Source of the DNA: Adineta vaga
Taxonomy: Eukaryota; Rotifera
Direction of reading: 5' to 3'
Assembly: GCA_021613535.1 (NCBI GenBank)
Contig: CP075495.1
Location: forward strand, 3,720,001 to 3,784,000
Length of the DNA: 64,000 nt
Both the position numbers and the translations under genes were made by a program. This document shows positions 38,281 through 49,643 of the stretch, piece by piece. A model generated the notes under the pieces. It did no database searches. It saw nothing but the letters and a program-made list of their open reading frames with translations, and was not told the origin of the DNA. How positions within the stretch are numbered: position 1 is the stretch's first letter; every line of letters begins with the position of its first letter.

Positions 38281-39556
38281 ATATTCTTTCGTATACCAAT
38301 ACGCAATTCCAGAAAAACGTCTAAAAAAAGAAATAAAACTTTACATGGCAGTGTATATTTAACAAAATGAATATAATATAAGTGCAATTTAATGTATAAT
38401 AAATCATGTTAACTAGCATCTATGTAACATTTCGATATACTATTTTTAAATCATACTGACATGTAAGGTATGAATATTAGTCATAAGCTATTGTATTCGT
38501 TAGAAGCGAAATTTGAATATATGTCTGTTATATGGTTTCTATATTTCGAGGACATTCGCCAAAATGACAAAAAGAACAGAAATAAAGTGATTGTATGGTT
38601 ACACTTTAATTTCGGAGAAGTCTTTTTCTGAGATAAATAAATAATCAATTTTATCGATGACGGAAATTTCTCTTTTCCTCACTTATTTCATCAAGTTTCG
38701 AAACAAACGAATTCAAACAGTTGAATTTGCGTATTTCTACATGACAAAAATGTTCGTCATCTTAATTCTACTCTAATTGACGAATAAAAAATTGATTACG
38801 CAACGATCTGCTGAAATAATTGCTAATTAGTAAACATACTTCGTCTGCTACTACCTACTAAATTTTTCCAACATTAAATACTGACTTCATGCATTCGATA
38901 CGACTAGTATCACTCGTAAAAATAGCTCATAATTCAAATTTTAGTTACGCGTGTGCTAATCAATCGTTCATCTTACAATTCTATATTAATTATTGTTACG
39001 AACTACTCGAATGATGAAAACTCCTACTCATACGAGTGATTAGAAAATTGAGAAAAAACGTTTTGTAATATTGAACACTAACAAAGCTAATTAACAGTTG
39101 TGTATAAAGAAAATCTTTATCTGACTACTGGATAGCATGCACCTCAAATAATTCGAACTCTACTTCTATATCTTCGAACAAACTGCTACGAACAAAAGAA
39201 AATTATCAGTATTGATGAAATGAAGAGATCCTAGTACAAAAATGCAATAAAATTCATGTGTGACATATGCATTGTTGTGATTGCTTCGAGAAAGTAAGAT
39301 GTTTGTCTCTGACAAACTCAAAGCGAGAATGAAAATTTTAATGATTACCATATTTGCCGGGTTTATTGCTGATGTATTATAATAGCATTAAAAGGTTTCA
39401 ATACCTCATAACACTAGTGAGAAGCATTTTGAAAAGTTGCATAGCAATTATTTTTGTACAGTGCTGTGATAAGCAAATATCGACAAAGCAAATAAATATT
39501 TCAAAGGACACCGCGGGTAAGGTATTAAATCTGCCAATCCCCTAGATCTTGATTTC
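38281..39556. other. Intergenic region, nothing recognised
   Basis: AT-rich sequence between the type II membrane-protein gene and the foldback element. No coding or RNA signal is visible. Confidence 0.5.
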
Positions 39557-40520
39557 AATAGAACAAAAAAATAGAGAATGAGATTCTGTACATTTCTGCT
39601 AATTTATTCTGGTTTTGCTGAATACGAAAAAACTTTCTTGAACTCAGTAGTCTACGAGATCTATCACTTTTGAAGATCAAAAGTAAGAACTATGGTACCT
39701 GTAACTTTTTTCTATTTTAAATCCAATATGAAAACTGAAAACAAAGATCTATGCAGTTTTTGATGTTCTACAACATGGCACAGTAATAGTATTTATCATT
39801 ATGAAAGCAGTTTTAGGCAAGTATTGATCATTTTTGTCTTGAATCAACGTGCAATCTTAATTTCCGAGCTGAATAAATATTATATAAGGAATCTGCGTAA
39901 AAAACTCCCTTATATGATATACATATCAGCAAAAATAATTTTCTCCAGAAAATTCACCTCTGTGAAGAATTACATATTATTCGTCGACAATACTTTTTGT
40001 CAACAGACATTTTGTCGAGGATTGATATTAATGCCTCTGGGAAACCACAAGCGAAGATTTGTCCAAAATTGCTTTCATAATAATCATTTTCTTACAATGT
40101 TTAAAACGAAAGAAGTCTTCGAACAGCATCGATTTCTTCATAAACTATATAGATTTGTAAAGCGCGAGATGGCGCAGTTTTTGATAGGGGAGATTTTTAG
40201 TTGCTCCTGAATTTTTGCATATAATAGTACCTTGCAAAAATATGAAGCTTTGCCTTCGTGACATGAGAATTATATCTACCGATCCTTCGAAATCTAAGAG
40301 GGAAGTTACTGATAAATACTATTATTGTGCCATGTTGTAGAGCATAAAAAGCTGCATCGATCTATGTTTTTCGTTTTCATATTGAGTTTACAATAGAAAA
40401 AAAGTTACAAGTACCATAGTTTTTACTTACTGAGTTCAAGAAAGTTCTTCTGTATTCAGGAAAACCAAAATAAATTGGCAGAAATGTGCAGAATCTCATG
40501 CTCTATATTTTTATTCTATT
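39557..40520. mobile_element. Foldback / MITE-like element with long imperfect terminal inverted repeats
   Basis: The left arm (39557-39798) and the reverse complement of the right arm (40310-40520) match over their whole length with scattered substitutions: both begin AATAGAA, then share GAGATTCTG.ACATTTCTGC, CTTTCTTGAACTCAGTA, AACTATGGTAC.TGTAAC, TCTACAACATGGCACA and ATAGTATTTATCA. The left arm carries about 34 extra bases (39651-39685). The centre holds a 128-codon open frame (39824-40210) starting just inside the left arm; it resembles no transposase I recognise, so the element looks non-autonomous. A target-site duplication is not evident. The element class is undetermined. Confidence 0.75.
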
Positions 40521-41465
40521 AACAATTTCGAAAGAAACAAATCTATCTCGTTTTAATCATGTGAAATATACTACGAAAATTCTACATCGTTTCGTTTTCT
40601 TTTAATATAATAAGATTCTCTACTTGCAGGATATTTATTCATTGGTTTCTTATATTTTATGAATATTTGTTGAACAAATATATTTTATAAGCATTCATCT
40701 AATAGAATTATAGATTCATTCATAAGAATTCGTCCTCGAGAATCATCCCGCTTGATCTTTAATTTTAAACCTATCCTTTAGCAAGCAGTAGCTAGATGGC
40801 ATTACTGTGAAATTGTATTTTCCTTAATGTATACGCTTAGTAGAAAATAACAGCTTTACGTCAATATTTTCAGTTAACTTATTGATAATATAACTCTTCT
40901 ATACATAATTTTTCTTTTCGATAAAAAGTTTCTTGAATATTTATTACCTGCATTGAATCGATTACATATTACGTTGCTTTTACGGTTAGTAATAAAATTA
41001 CTAACAAATCATTATTTTTCTAAATAGCACTCGAAGACCTATCTGGAAAAAAGATCAATTGCTCTCTTTACACATACTATTTCCCCTTAGGCATTCTTAT
41101 TGTGATACTCAAATTTATAGTAACATTAGACTTGTATCTAAATCGAAATATTATCAATGACTATGATATATATCTATTAGAGAGAACAGTTTCTATTCGC
41201 ATGAACTTGTATGGAAACATTCCTTGCTCTTTGAGGACGATATTTTTGTACGCAAAAGTACGATTTAATCTCAATGTTTTATTCTGAAATTTATATGAAA
41301 CGAGGAAAGTATGAATTAATATCAAGTTTATCTTTGATATTAGATTTTAAAGTTTTATATCATTTATATTATGTATAAATATTCCTTTTGAATTTCTCAA
41401 TCAAACAATCCGTAAATTCATGCTCATTCAATGAAACTTATTGAAAATAAAATAATGCTTTTATA
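40521..41465. other. Intergenic region, nothing recognised
   Basis: Very AT-rich sequence between two repeat-derived blocks; open frame 41102-41287 has no resemblance to a protein family. Confidence 0.5.
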
Positions 41466-42860
41466 ATGATACTAGCGGAGGTACCCGATGGTGATTAAGA
41501 AAAGTCGACATTAAGAACATCACATAATAGAAAACGATAGAAGATATAGACAGGAATGAGATTGAAAGTGTCACATTTGTCCTCGATACATATCCCGCCG
41601 TGCATGTCAAAGAATGACAACGCCAGCGATATAGTTCTCTAAAACCTATGCCTATTTGAAAATCTCATTCCAACTTTAAATTCATGTGTGTATCGCTGCA
41701 ATCCATTTACCTCCGTCTTCACCGTACGAATCCTTCTTCAACTCCGAAAATCTTCACACCGTACAGCAGCGTCCACTCCGAAATTCTAATACCCTATCTT
41801 TGCTCAACATCTATGTATTTTTCTGTTCTTTAATACACCTGTTGTGGGTTCCCTATGCATAAATTTGCTAGCTACGTCGTAAACAGCATACTTTTGAACA
41901 ACTCTTTGCAACCACTGAAATCTATCACAGTTCGGCAACAGGCATCAGTTCTAACTCTACTTTCCTGGTTATTCTACAGATACCACTTCGATACTGTCAA
42001 GGCAACTTCATTGAAATTCTGTCTCTATTTTGAGAAATCAAGTCTGCAATTGTAGCTACTCACTCCAGTTTACACCCTCAAGATTCACGCTCCATTGTGA
42101 ATGTCCACCGAAAATCGTGTGCTTGTGCATGTCTTATCTTTTTCTCATCAGCACCTCTGAAGCCCACACTCACACTTAGACATTTGCCGAATCAAAGCCG
42201 TTCAAGAGATTGTGTTACATATTGAGATTATAAATACACCAGCTCAAAATCACCACTTTTTTTTAATTTGAGATGTTGTGTACGGATTAGAGTTTAAATT
42301 TTGATTGTAAGGTAGATATCGAAGGCTTCGAGTCCTAAGCCACACAAAAATAGTAAATCTCTAACTCATGTCTAAACTCAATGTCCAAACTTCCTAAACC
42401 AAAAGGTTCGAATATGATGCATGTCTACTCAAACTCAACGTGAAAACATAGCATCAGACAAATGCTCAAAAATTGTAGATAGTTTCTCTGAATCTCAAAA
42501 AAAATTGGTGAGAATGAGTCTTTCAAACTTGGATGAAACTTCACACACATCCTAGCAGTGCCCCCATCAGTCACATTATCCATACCGCAACATTCTTTTG
42601 ACCTTAGAGAAGTGTTGCACGAAGTTTGATTACTCTAGCTACGACAGGGATAGAAAATTATATATTCCATAAAAACTGGGTGAAAATTCACCCAAACACC
42701 CCTCCCCCAACCCTCTATCGATGATGTCGACCCTCCTTACGACCATCCTCTGCATCTAGTGGAGTGCCATCGAAAGTTTGGTGACGTTAGCTGTTACAGA
42801 GCCTAAATACATTGACAAATAACAAAAAAGTTATATAAAATTTTCCTTAGGTTGGGTGAA

Positions 42861-42956
42861 ATCGGGATTAGAGGAAAATGTCGAAAAAAGAAAAAGAAGA
42901 CTTCAATATACGGGTATTTTCTTTTTCTTTTTTCGACGTTTTCCTCTAATCCCGAT
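42861..42956. repeat. 38-bp inverted repeat with 20-base loop
   Basis: Arms 42861-42898 and 42919-42956 are complementary with a single mismatch, beginning ATCGGGATTAGAGGAAAA on the left. The loop 42899-42918 is unpaired. The arms' near identity contrasts with the decayed state of the surrounding repeat block. Confidence 0.85.
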
Positions 42957-43191
42957 GAAATCTTACCTAGCTCCCTCCTCCTGATCCTTTTAGTGATTCC
43001 AACCTTATGTCGACCTTCCCTGTGGTCTAAGAGAGCACGATGGAAAGTTTGGTAATGTATGCTAATACAAAGCCATCTGGGTGAAATTTCACCCACGCCT
43101 CTCATGCCTACCGCTCTATGACCTTTCCCTGTACCTAGGGAAGTACTATGGAAATTTTGGTATCCGTAGTTATGAAAGGAACAGAATGCAT

Positions 43192-43240
43192 AGCGAACAG
43201 ACAGACAAACATTCTTCTTTATATATATAGATTTATAGAT
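43192..43240 (+). repeat. Repeat tail copy 1 (ends TATATATAGAT)
   Basis: GCATAGCGAACAGACAGACA then AACATTCTTCTTTATATATATAGAT; near-identical to the copy at 43510-43555. Confidence 0.6.
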
Positions 43241-43509
43241 ATAGATAGAAGATAGCGGACGTTTACGCTACAAATCAAGATAGTTTGAAATTGGAACGTG
43301 TAAATTATCGTCGATGTGCGCTTAGACAGCCTTCGCTATCAATTTTTTTAACTTTTTGAAATACTGCAATCCTATTGGTCTGTTTCATAGATTGCCTGTA
43401 GCAAGCGAAGGATTCTGTTTTTTTCGGAACAAAGTAGATGGTGACCATTCCCTGGGTGCAGAGACCATTTCCGGAAACTTTCATTGCATTTGTTTGTACG
43501 GCCTTCAAA

Positions 43510-43558
43510 TGCATAGCAAACAGAGAAACATTCTTCTTTTTATATATAGATAGATAGA
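43510..43558 (+). repeat. Repeat tail copy 2 (ends TATATATAGATAGATAG)
   Basis: GCATAGCAAACAGAG then AAACATTCTTCTTTTTATATATAGAT in the same orientation as copy 1, about 315 bases downstream. Confidence 0.6.
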
Positions 43559-43865
43559 TGAAGTTGAAGAAAACATTGCGAACGAACATATTTTCACTTT
43601 CCTAATACTTGTACTTTTATTCTGTATATACTGATATTTCACAGGTGCATTTTATCTATGAATATTCTCTTCATTTACGATAAAATCCTAGAAGGCGAGA
43701 AAAAAAGATTAGAATGAAATCGAATCATGATTCATTCCCTATTCTATTTGATGCACAAATGACACGTGTTTCTTTTTCTTTTAATTCAAAAGCTATAGAT
43801 CATAAATAACGTAGGTGTACTTTTCTTAAATCGTCTTTCGCGTACTTTGATTTCTTTCTATCAGC

Positions 43866-43886
43866 CAAGGTCACCTCATATAAATA
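43866..43886 (+). promoter_or_regulatory. TATA box with adjacent CAAGGTCA
   Basis: TATAAATA at 43879-43886 lies about 65 bases before the SET-protein ATG at 43950. CAAGGTCA at 43866-43873 matches the monomeric nuclear-receptor half-site (FTZ-F1/ERR type); occupancy is not known. Confidence 0.5.
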
Positions 43887-43949
43887 TACCTTTCTTTTTT
43901 CACTTTTAATCTATAGATTTCAAGTACTGTCACTTTTCGATAAGAAACA

Positions 43950-44564
43950 ATGCCTTTTCTCAAGAAAATAGAAGTTCGTGATTTGTCTGCAAAGTATGGA
44001 CAGAAACAACGTGGAGTTGTAGCTCTTGAACCTATTCGAACTGGTGAACCTATTTTTACATGTGATTTATCAGTGTGTAATTATTATAGACTTGAAGATC
44101 CAACAAATAAAATGACAAAAGCTGCCGTTCTTGCTTTAATTGAAGGTCATCCTGAAGCTGCCGATTATCTTCGTTATTATACTTATATGCTTGATGATGA
44201 TTTATTTGATGTTCCACGTCATTATAAAACTCAAGAAACAACGGAAGATTGTTTACTATTTAATCATTCATGTGAACCAAATTGTGGATTTGGTGGTGAA
44301 GAAGAAGAACTTGTTATTGCTATTCGAGATATTGAACCTGGTGAAGAACTTACCTATCATTATGGTTTAATGGATTCAGAAAATAGTTTATGGACAGGTT
44401 TAATGTGCAAATGTGGAGCAACGAATTGTAATGGAGAATTGAAATTTGATTGGTGGAGAGATCCAAAATGGCAAGATAAATTTGAAAAATATGCTGGTGC
44501 TCATATTAAACGAAAAATTAAAAAATTACGTCAAGAACAAGAAAAAAATCAAGCCACATCTTGA
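43950..44564 (+). CDS. SET-domain protein (putative protein lysine methyltransferase)
   Basis: 204 residues, a single intronless exon, with TATA box upstream and AATAAA near 44625. The compact SET fold shows the N-terminal strand RGVVALEPIRTGEPIF, then the catalytic-core NHSC (residues 105-108) in CLLFNHSCEPNCGF. GEELTYHYG (131-139) carries the SET Tyr, and the post-SET Cys cluster CKCGATNC is at 153-160. A basic C-terminus (HIKRKIKKLRQEQEK) ends the protein. There is no pre-SET or chromatin-reading domain. Expected reaction: transfer of a methyl group from S-adenosylmethionine to protein lysine; the substrate is unknown. The lack of introns among intron-dense neighbours, and the small single-domain form, leave open retroposition or horizontal acquisition. 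Confidence 0.88.
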   Translation: MPFLKKIEVRDLSAKYGQKQRGVVALEPIRTGEPIFTCDLSVCNYYRLEDPTNKMTKAAVLALIEGHPEAADYLRYYTYMLDDDLFDVPRHYKTQETTEDCLLFNHSCEPNCGFGGEEEELVIAIRDIEPGEELTYHYGLMDSENSLWTGLMCKCGATNCNGELKFDWWRDPKWQDKFEKYAGAHIKRKIKKLRQEQEKNQATS

Positions 44565-45071
44565 TGAAAAGATTTCTTCTTAAGTTGATTTATGATTTAC
44601 TTTCAAAATGTATCGAAAATATTGAAATAATAAATCCTATTGATACTCAGAGAAGAACAATGATAATGACAAAAGATTTTTTTTCTTTATCGTAGGTTAT
44701 TTATATCTACGGATAACAAAATAGAAAATAGTATTAAACTTTGCACTATTTCGTACTGAGTACATTTACAAATCTAAAAAATCAGATGGTATTAAATAAC
44801 ATCACTCATTTCATTGGAATATAAATACAACTATGAACTTTCTCATTGTTTTTCTTTTATCATAATCAATAATTGTCTATTTCTTCCGTGAGTTCTACCT
44901 ATAACCTAAAGATCATTTATTGATAAAATAAACCATCACACATCTTCAAGAGATATGAAAAACATTCATCTAACAAAACAAAAACGTTTTCGAAAACAAA
45001 ATCTAATATCTCCCTGAAAACATGTGAATAAACTTTCATATTATAAAGACATAGATGAACACAACAAACAA
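44565..45071. other. Convergent 3' region of the SET and B-box-like genes
   Basis: Contains AATAAATCC at about 44627 as a likely polyadenylation signal for the SET gene; otherwise AT-rich spacer between two convergent genes. Confidence 0.5.
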
Positions 45072-46205
45072 TTATTCACATAAATCTTCTTCGAATTGAA
45101 CATGACTAATTGTTCCATGATGTTTCATTGCATTATAAATTAAATCAATATTTGCTTTTGTAATTGAATGAATTTCACCTAAGTGTTTTTGAAAATTATC
45201 TTCTTCTATTAATGAACAACATGGCGTTTTTGGAATAGAATTTTCTTCATTAAATTTCATTGCATTTTTATTAAATGGACATTGAAATGTTTTTTTCGTG
45301 ATTATATTGTGATTTATTTGTGGAAAAATCTTTGTTTCCATTGGATTACATTTACTTCGAATAGCTCGAACTAATTGAGTTGCTATGTATGGTTTAATAT
45401 GATGTGTTCGAATGAAATGAATATATAAATATACGGAAGTTCTATTTTCATTCGAACAAAATCGTTTAATATTTTGTAAATTTTCTAGACCAAATACGCC
45501 ATATTTTGTCAATGGACATATATCGCGAAGAAGATTTAAACTTATTGTTCGTGTCTTTTCAACTTTTGTCGACGTTCGATTCGTTTGTTGAACATCGATT
45601 GTATTCGGTAATAATACATCATCACTAAAATTGTATTTTAATAAACAAAGAAAAAGATGATTGATTTCTTACTCTGAATCTAAGATTTCAATGCATTCGA
45701 TCGTTGTTGAACTATTCGTTTGTTTCATTTCTGAGGTTGACCGATGGTTGTTAATTGTTTGAGTATCAATATGATGATTATGTTCATGTTCATGAAGATT
45801 TTTATTTATTTGATTTAACATCCATTCAAGTTGTAGATAATCTTCTTTTGTTAATTGTTTATCACCTGTTTTATGTTGATTTAATTGTTCACGTTTTTTA
45901 CTTAACAATTCATTTGTTTGTTTTGTTAATTTTAAACGTTGATCAATAGATGATTGTTGAAGATCAAAATGAGAATTGATTCGATTTAATTCACGTTGAT
46001 GTAGTTCTTCAGATTGTCGAAGGTCTTGTTGAATTTGTGAAATTAACGTCGAGAGAGGATTGGAGAGATCATCTAATTGTTTTTGAATTTCATCGTAAAG
46101 ATGGTTTTCATGTTCAAGTCGATGTTTGTGACAAATTGATAGATGACAATGAGACAAACAAGTTACATCCGCTTTAGATGAGCATGCTGGATGTTCACAA
46201 GACAT
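45072..46205 (-). CDS. B-box-like coiled-coil protein
   Basis: Two exons on the minus strand (45673-46205, 45072-45624) with a 48-nt intron; 361 residues. The N-terminus has a Cys/His cluster (C3, C8, C16, H19/C20, C25, H28, H32) spaced like a B-box zinc-binding module of TRIM-type proteins, without a RING. A long Gln/Leu coiled coil follows at about residues 33-140 (QQDLRQSEELHQRELNRI). The C-terminal half (ICPLTKYGVFGLENLQ, HIKPYIATQLVRAI, a Cys/His stretch near the end) resembles no named domain I know. It may be a lineage-specific family of scaffold or zinc-binding proteins. The function is unknown; the B-box call is from spacing only. Confidence 0.72.
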
Positions 46206-47335
46206 TCTTTCTCTTCTCTTCTCAAAGATATAGAAGAGATTAACTACACAGGCACAACTTTGTTCGCTCGTTCTCGTTCGTTCGTTCGTTCAGAAGGAAA
46301 GGAAAAACTTTAGAATTTAAATAGAAGAAGATTTGAATAGAGGTCGCTATCAATTAATTGAAAACTGACTCATTAGAGCTTAAACACGTTTTTTACATGA
46401 CGCAAATAATGTAATCAGTACATTTTCTTCTGTAACGAAAAAACAGGAAATGTATCATTGAATAATTATCAATGATATGTCGTTTAAAATGATTATTATC
46501 TTCTCTTTTGTGATTTTGTACCGGATAGAACACAATTCATGTATTAACTTAAAATCATATTTTCTTTCCGATGTATAATAGATTAAATTAAAATCAACAT
46601 AGATAATTTGCGTTATGATTTGTTAACCATTACGGCTTTTTATCTGATAAATATTGCTCACAATGTAATAGTCATACAATATGATCTTTATTAACTTAAT
46701 CTAATAATCATTTCAGTAGCAAAATCATAGGCTGATTTTCTTTTATATATAATAGACTGCTACATAATTTTGTTAATTATAAAATGTCCTTTTAATTCAT
46801 GATTTAATCTGTTTTTCCTGGTTTTTTTAAAATATCATACAAATATCTATGTGCACCTTTTGATTTCTTAATTGAAACAAGTCTTGAACATAAGATGAAG
46901 ATTAGACTTGCAATGAAAAACATTGGATTAAAAAAAAAACATAAAACTCTAGTCTATTCTTGTCAATGATATCAGGCGTATAATTTTCGAACTTTTCGTG
47001 AACGAAACGAAATGAAAGACTTTTCATTCGAGATTATATAATAACAAGTTTAAAAGTACAAACATGTGTGGGAAAAACGTGTTTACATGTTTAAACTCAT
47101 AATCAACAGATTAACGTCTTTAATTCTTCGGTTGTCAAATCTGAAAGAATAATACGTTTCGTGGGACTCATCATGCAATAAACAAGATGCTCAATTGTCA
47201 TGCAAATACTTATCAGCTATTCTTTTTCCTTTCTTCTGGAAATTTTTACTACGTCCTTTTTTCCAAGTCTAATGCACTGTTACTTTCTTTATCAGTCTAT
47301 TTGCCTCTCTTTCTCTCTTTCTGTTTCACCTATGG
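46206..47335. other. Intergenic region between divergent genes
   Basis: AT-rich sequence between the B-box-like gene and the carotenoid-oxygenase promoter. A TTCG/TCGT repeat (46262-46290) lies in the likely 5' UTR of the minus-strand gene. Nothing else recognised. Confidence 0.5.
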
Positions 47336-47343
47336 TATAAATA
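47336..47343 (+). promoter_or_regulatory. TATA box deciding the carotenoid-oxygenase start
   Basis: TATAAATA about 100 bases before the ATG at 47439. It places transcription near 47370, so the in-frame upstream Met codon at 47187 would not be transcribed. Confidence 0.6.
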
Positions 47344-47438
47344 CCGATGGATTCCAGCTCATTCTACTAATCATTCTATTAGTTTCTGAAAAACTTTCAC
47401 ACAGTCAATTGGAAATATTTTCAAATTTCTCTCAAGCA

Positions 47439-49643
47439 ATGAGTTCATCAACATTATATCCCAATTGTGATTTTGCTATTTGGTTTCGTTCAGTAGATGA
47501 AACGACAACTACTGAACAACCTATTCAAGGAAAAGTAACAGGTAAGATTTAAATCATAACTATCAATTGTGTTTTACCGAATCGTTTTTCTTTTCCAAAG
47601 GAGTTATTCCTAAATGGATCAATGGTTGCTTATATCAAAATGGTCCTGGTTTATTGGATGTAACTGGTCAACGGGTTAATCATCTATTTGATGCTTTTTC
47701 ATTAATACAAAAGTAACGAAACTGATTGTTTTTTCAATTCATAACTAATCATTTCTTTGCAATAGATTTACTTTAAATAATGGTCATGTTACATATCAAA
47801 ATCGAATTTTACAATCGAATGCTTATCAACAAGCGCATAAAACCGGTCGATCATGCTATTCAGAATATGGTACAGCAAAACATAACGGTAATATCAATAC
47901 AGTGAATGAAAAGACCAAATCTGAATCAACTTTAACTTGGCTTCTAACACGGTAAAGATTTCGTTTGAAAGAAAAACCAGACATCACTGTCTTTTCATCT
48001 AGATTTCAACAACTTTTTCATCACAAAAATGATTTTCGATCAGACAATGCAATGATCAGTATCTATCCATATCGCATTAAAAACGATAAAATCGCTTTAT
48101 TCGCTATGACTGAGGTTTGAAAAATACATCATAAAAAAGTTTTCCATGAACTATTTCCGTATGATTTAGACTCCGGTGATGCATGAAATTGATCCAAATA
48201 CGATTGAAACATGTTCGAAATTCAATGTTAGTGAACATTTACCAGTTGTTTCTCATTGTGGACATGCTGTCATTCTTAATGATGGTACAGTTCTCAATAT
48301 TGGCTTATCATCAAGTTTAACGGGCATGAACTATGTTCTATTTGAATTTCCAGGTGAGATATATTATTGAAAAACTTTTTTTTTTGAAAAAGAAAAAAAA
48401 TATCAATATTGTTTCTGCATATTTCAGGTGGTTCCGAAACAAATATTGATGATAATCTTATGTACAAATGTCGTGTACTAACTAAAATTCCAAGTCGTTG
48501 GCCATTTAATCCATCCTATATGCATACATTTGCTGTCACTGACAATTACATTATTATTATTGAACAATCACTTTGTATATCTGTTGCAAAAGTTCTTCAG
48601 TTAACAATAACACAAGGTCCAATGACAGATACACTTGTTTGGCATGAAAAAGAACCGGTTAGTATTCGCAAAAAAAACATCACACGACTTTCTTTCATGT
48701 ACAACTCATTTTCCTTTCATCTAGGTACGTTTTCGATTAATCAATCGTCATACAATGACTGAATACAATGAATACATCTATCTTGCATCATCATTCTTTT
48801 TCCTACATATTATCAATGCATATGAAGATAAAAATCATCTTGTCATTGATATTTGTTGTTATGAAAATGCTGATATGCTTCAATGTATGACAATCGAAGA
48901 ACTTGAAGTATTGATTCATTAATAAATAAAAAGATTTCTTTCAATTAATATAATCATATATTTATTCTTATAGAACGGTCAAAAAAATCCCGATTTTGCA
49001 AGACAATTTCGTGGTCGACCCAAACGATTTGTTTTACCATTACCAACACAAAATAATGAAGAAGAAACCTTCGGTTTAAGTTATACTTCATGTCAGATTA
49101 CACGATATGAATCAAACAAATTTTGGATTGAACCAGAATTAATTGTCGATATCGGTTGTGAATTACCACAATTTGATTATTTTCGATATTATGGAAATTT
49201 TTATCGATATTTTTATGCAATTAACAGTGATGTAGACTTTGAACAATGTGGAGCGGTATGAAAAAAAGAGAAATTTATCTTTTAAAAAACAACCATATGT
49301 TCATTTTGTTTAGCTTCGAAAGATTGATATTCTTTCAAAAACATCTCTCAGCTGGCATGAAGAAGATTGCTATACATCGGAACCAATTTTCTTACGTAAT
49401 CCAGAAGACAATGAAGTAAAATACAGAGATTCAATTAAATTTAATCTTTTTTGATTATTGTAGGATGATGAAGATGCTGGAGTTTTACTCGTATCATTAT
49501 TACGAACAAATCATGAGGATGAAGTGAGTCTGTTGGTGTTGAATGCACGAGATATGACAGAAATGGGACGTGTTCAATTTCAAGCAAATGGACCTGTACC
49601 TAAATGTCTACATTGTTTATGGATTGATTCAAAAATAGATTAG
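47439..49643 (+). CDS. Carotenoid cleavage oxygenase (BCO/RPE65 family)
   Basis: Ten exons, 557 residues: 47439-47541, 47601-47712, 47766-47951, 48003-48114, 48170-48353, 48428-48657, 48725-48907, 48974-49255, 49314-49415, 49464-49643. It matches the beta-carotene oxygenase/RPE65 family end to end: PKWINGCLYQNGPG near the start, GHAVILNDGTVLNIG, HTFAVTDNY, FFLHIINAYED, FGLSYTS, YTSEPIFLRNPED, and the closing VPKCLHCLW. The four iron-ligand histidines correspond to H203, H265, H337 and H548. The family uses non-haem Fe(II) and O2 to cleave carotenoids or isomerise retinoids; which reaction applies here cannot be told. The frame is open upstream to 47187 with a hydrophobic stretch, but the TATA box and family length favour the 47439 start. 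Confidence 0.92.

Larger units (their letters stand above)
41466..43560. mobile_element. Decayed repeat-derived block, class undetermined
   Basis: The block begins near ATACTAGCGGAGGTACCCG (41470) and is less AT-rich than its surroundings. It contains several diverged copies of a roughly 150-base unit: variants of 'cgaccttccctg...ctaaggaagtacc/atggaaagtttgg' occur near 42725, 43010 and 43120. Palindromic GGGTGAAA..TTTCACCC occurs at 42679-42694 and 43079-43094. Two copies of a tail, AATGCATAGC[G/A]AACAGA...ACATTCTTCTTT with TATATATAGAT, end near 43240 and 43555. Such oligopyrimidine/ATAGAT-ended tails after 'GAACAGACAGACA' are typical of dispersed transposable elements of invertebrates. No intact coding frame remains. 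Confidence 0.55.

Noticed and set aside
42280-42420. tRNA-like T-loop strings (TTCGAGTCC at 42327-42338, GGTTCGAAT near 42406)
   Set aside because: No matching D-arm box, anticodon arm or acceptor stem could be drawn; they lie in a decayed repeat block.
44056-44370. Additional frames overlapping the SET gene on both strands
   Set aside because: Shadow frames of a well-supported coding exon.
47187-47438. Earlier start for the carotenoid oxygenase
   Set aside because: A TATA box at 47336 lies within it, and family length and alignment support the Met at 47439.
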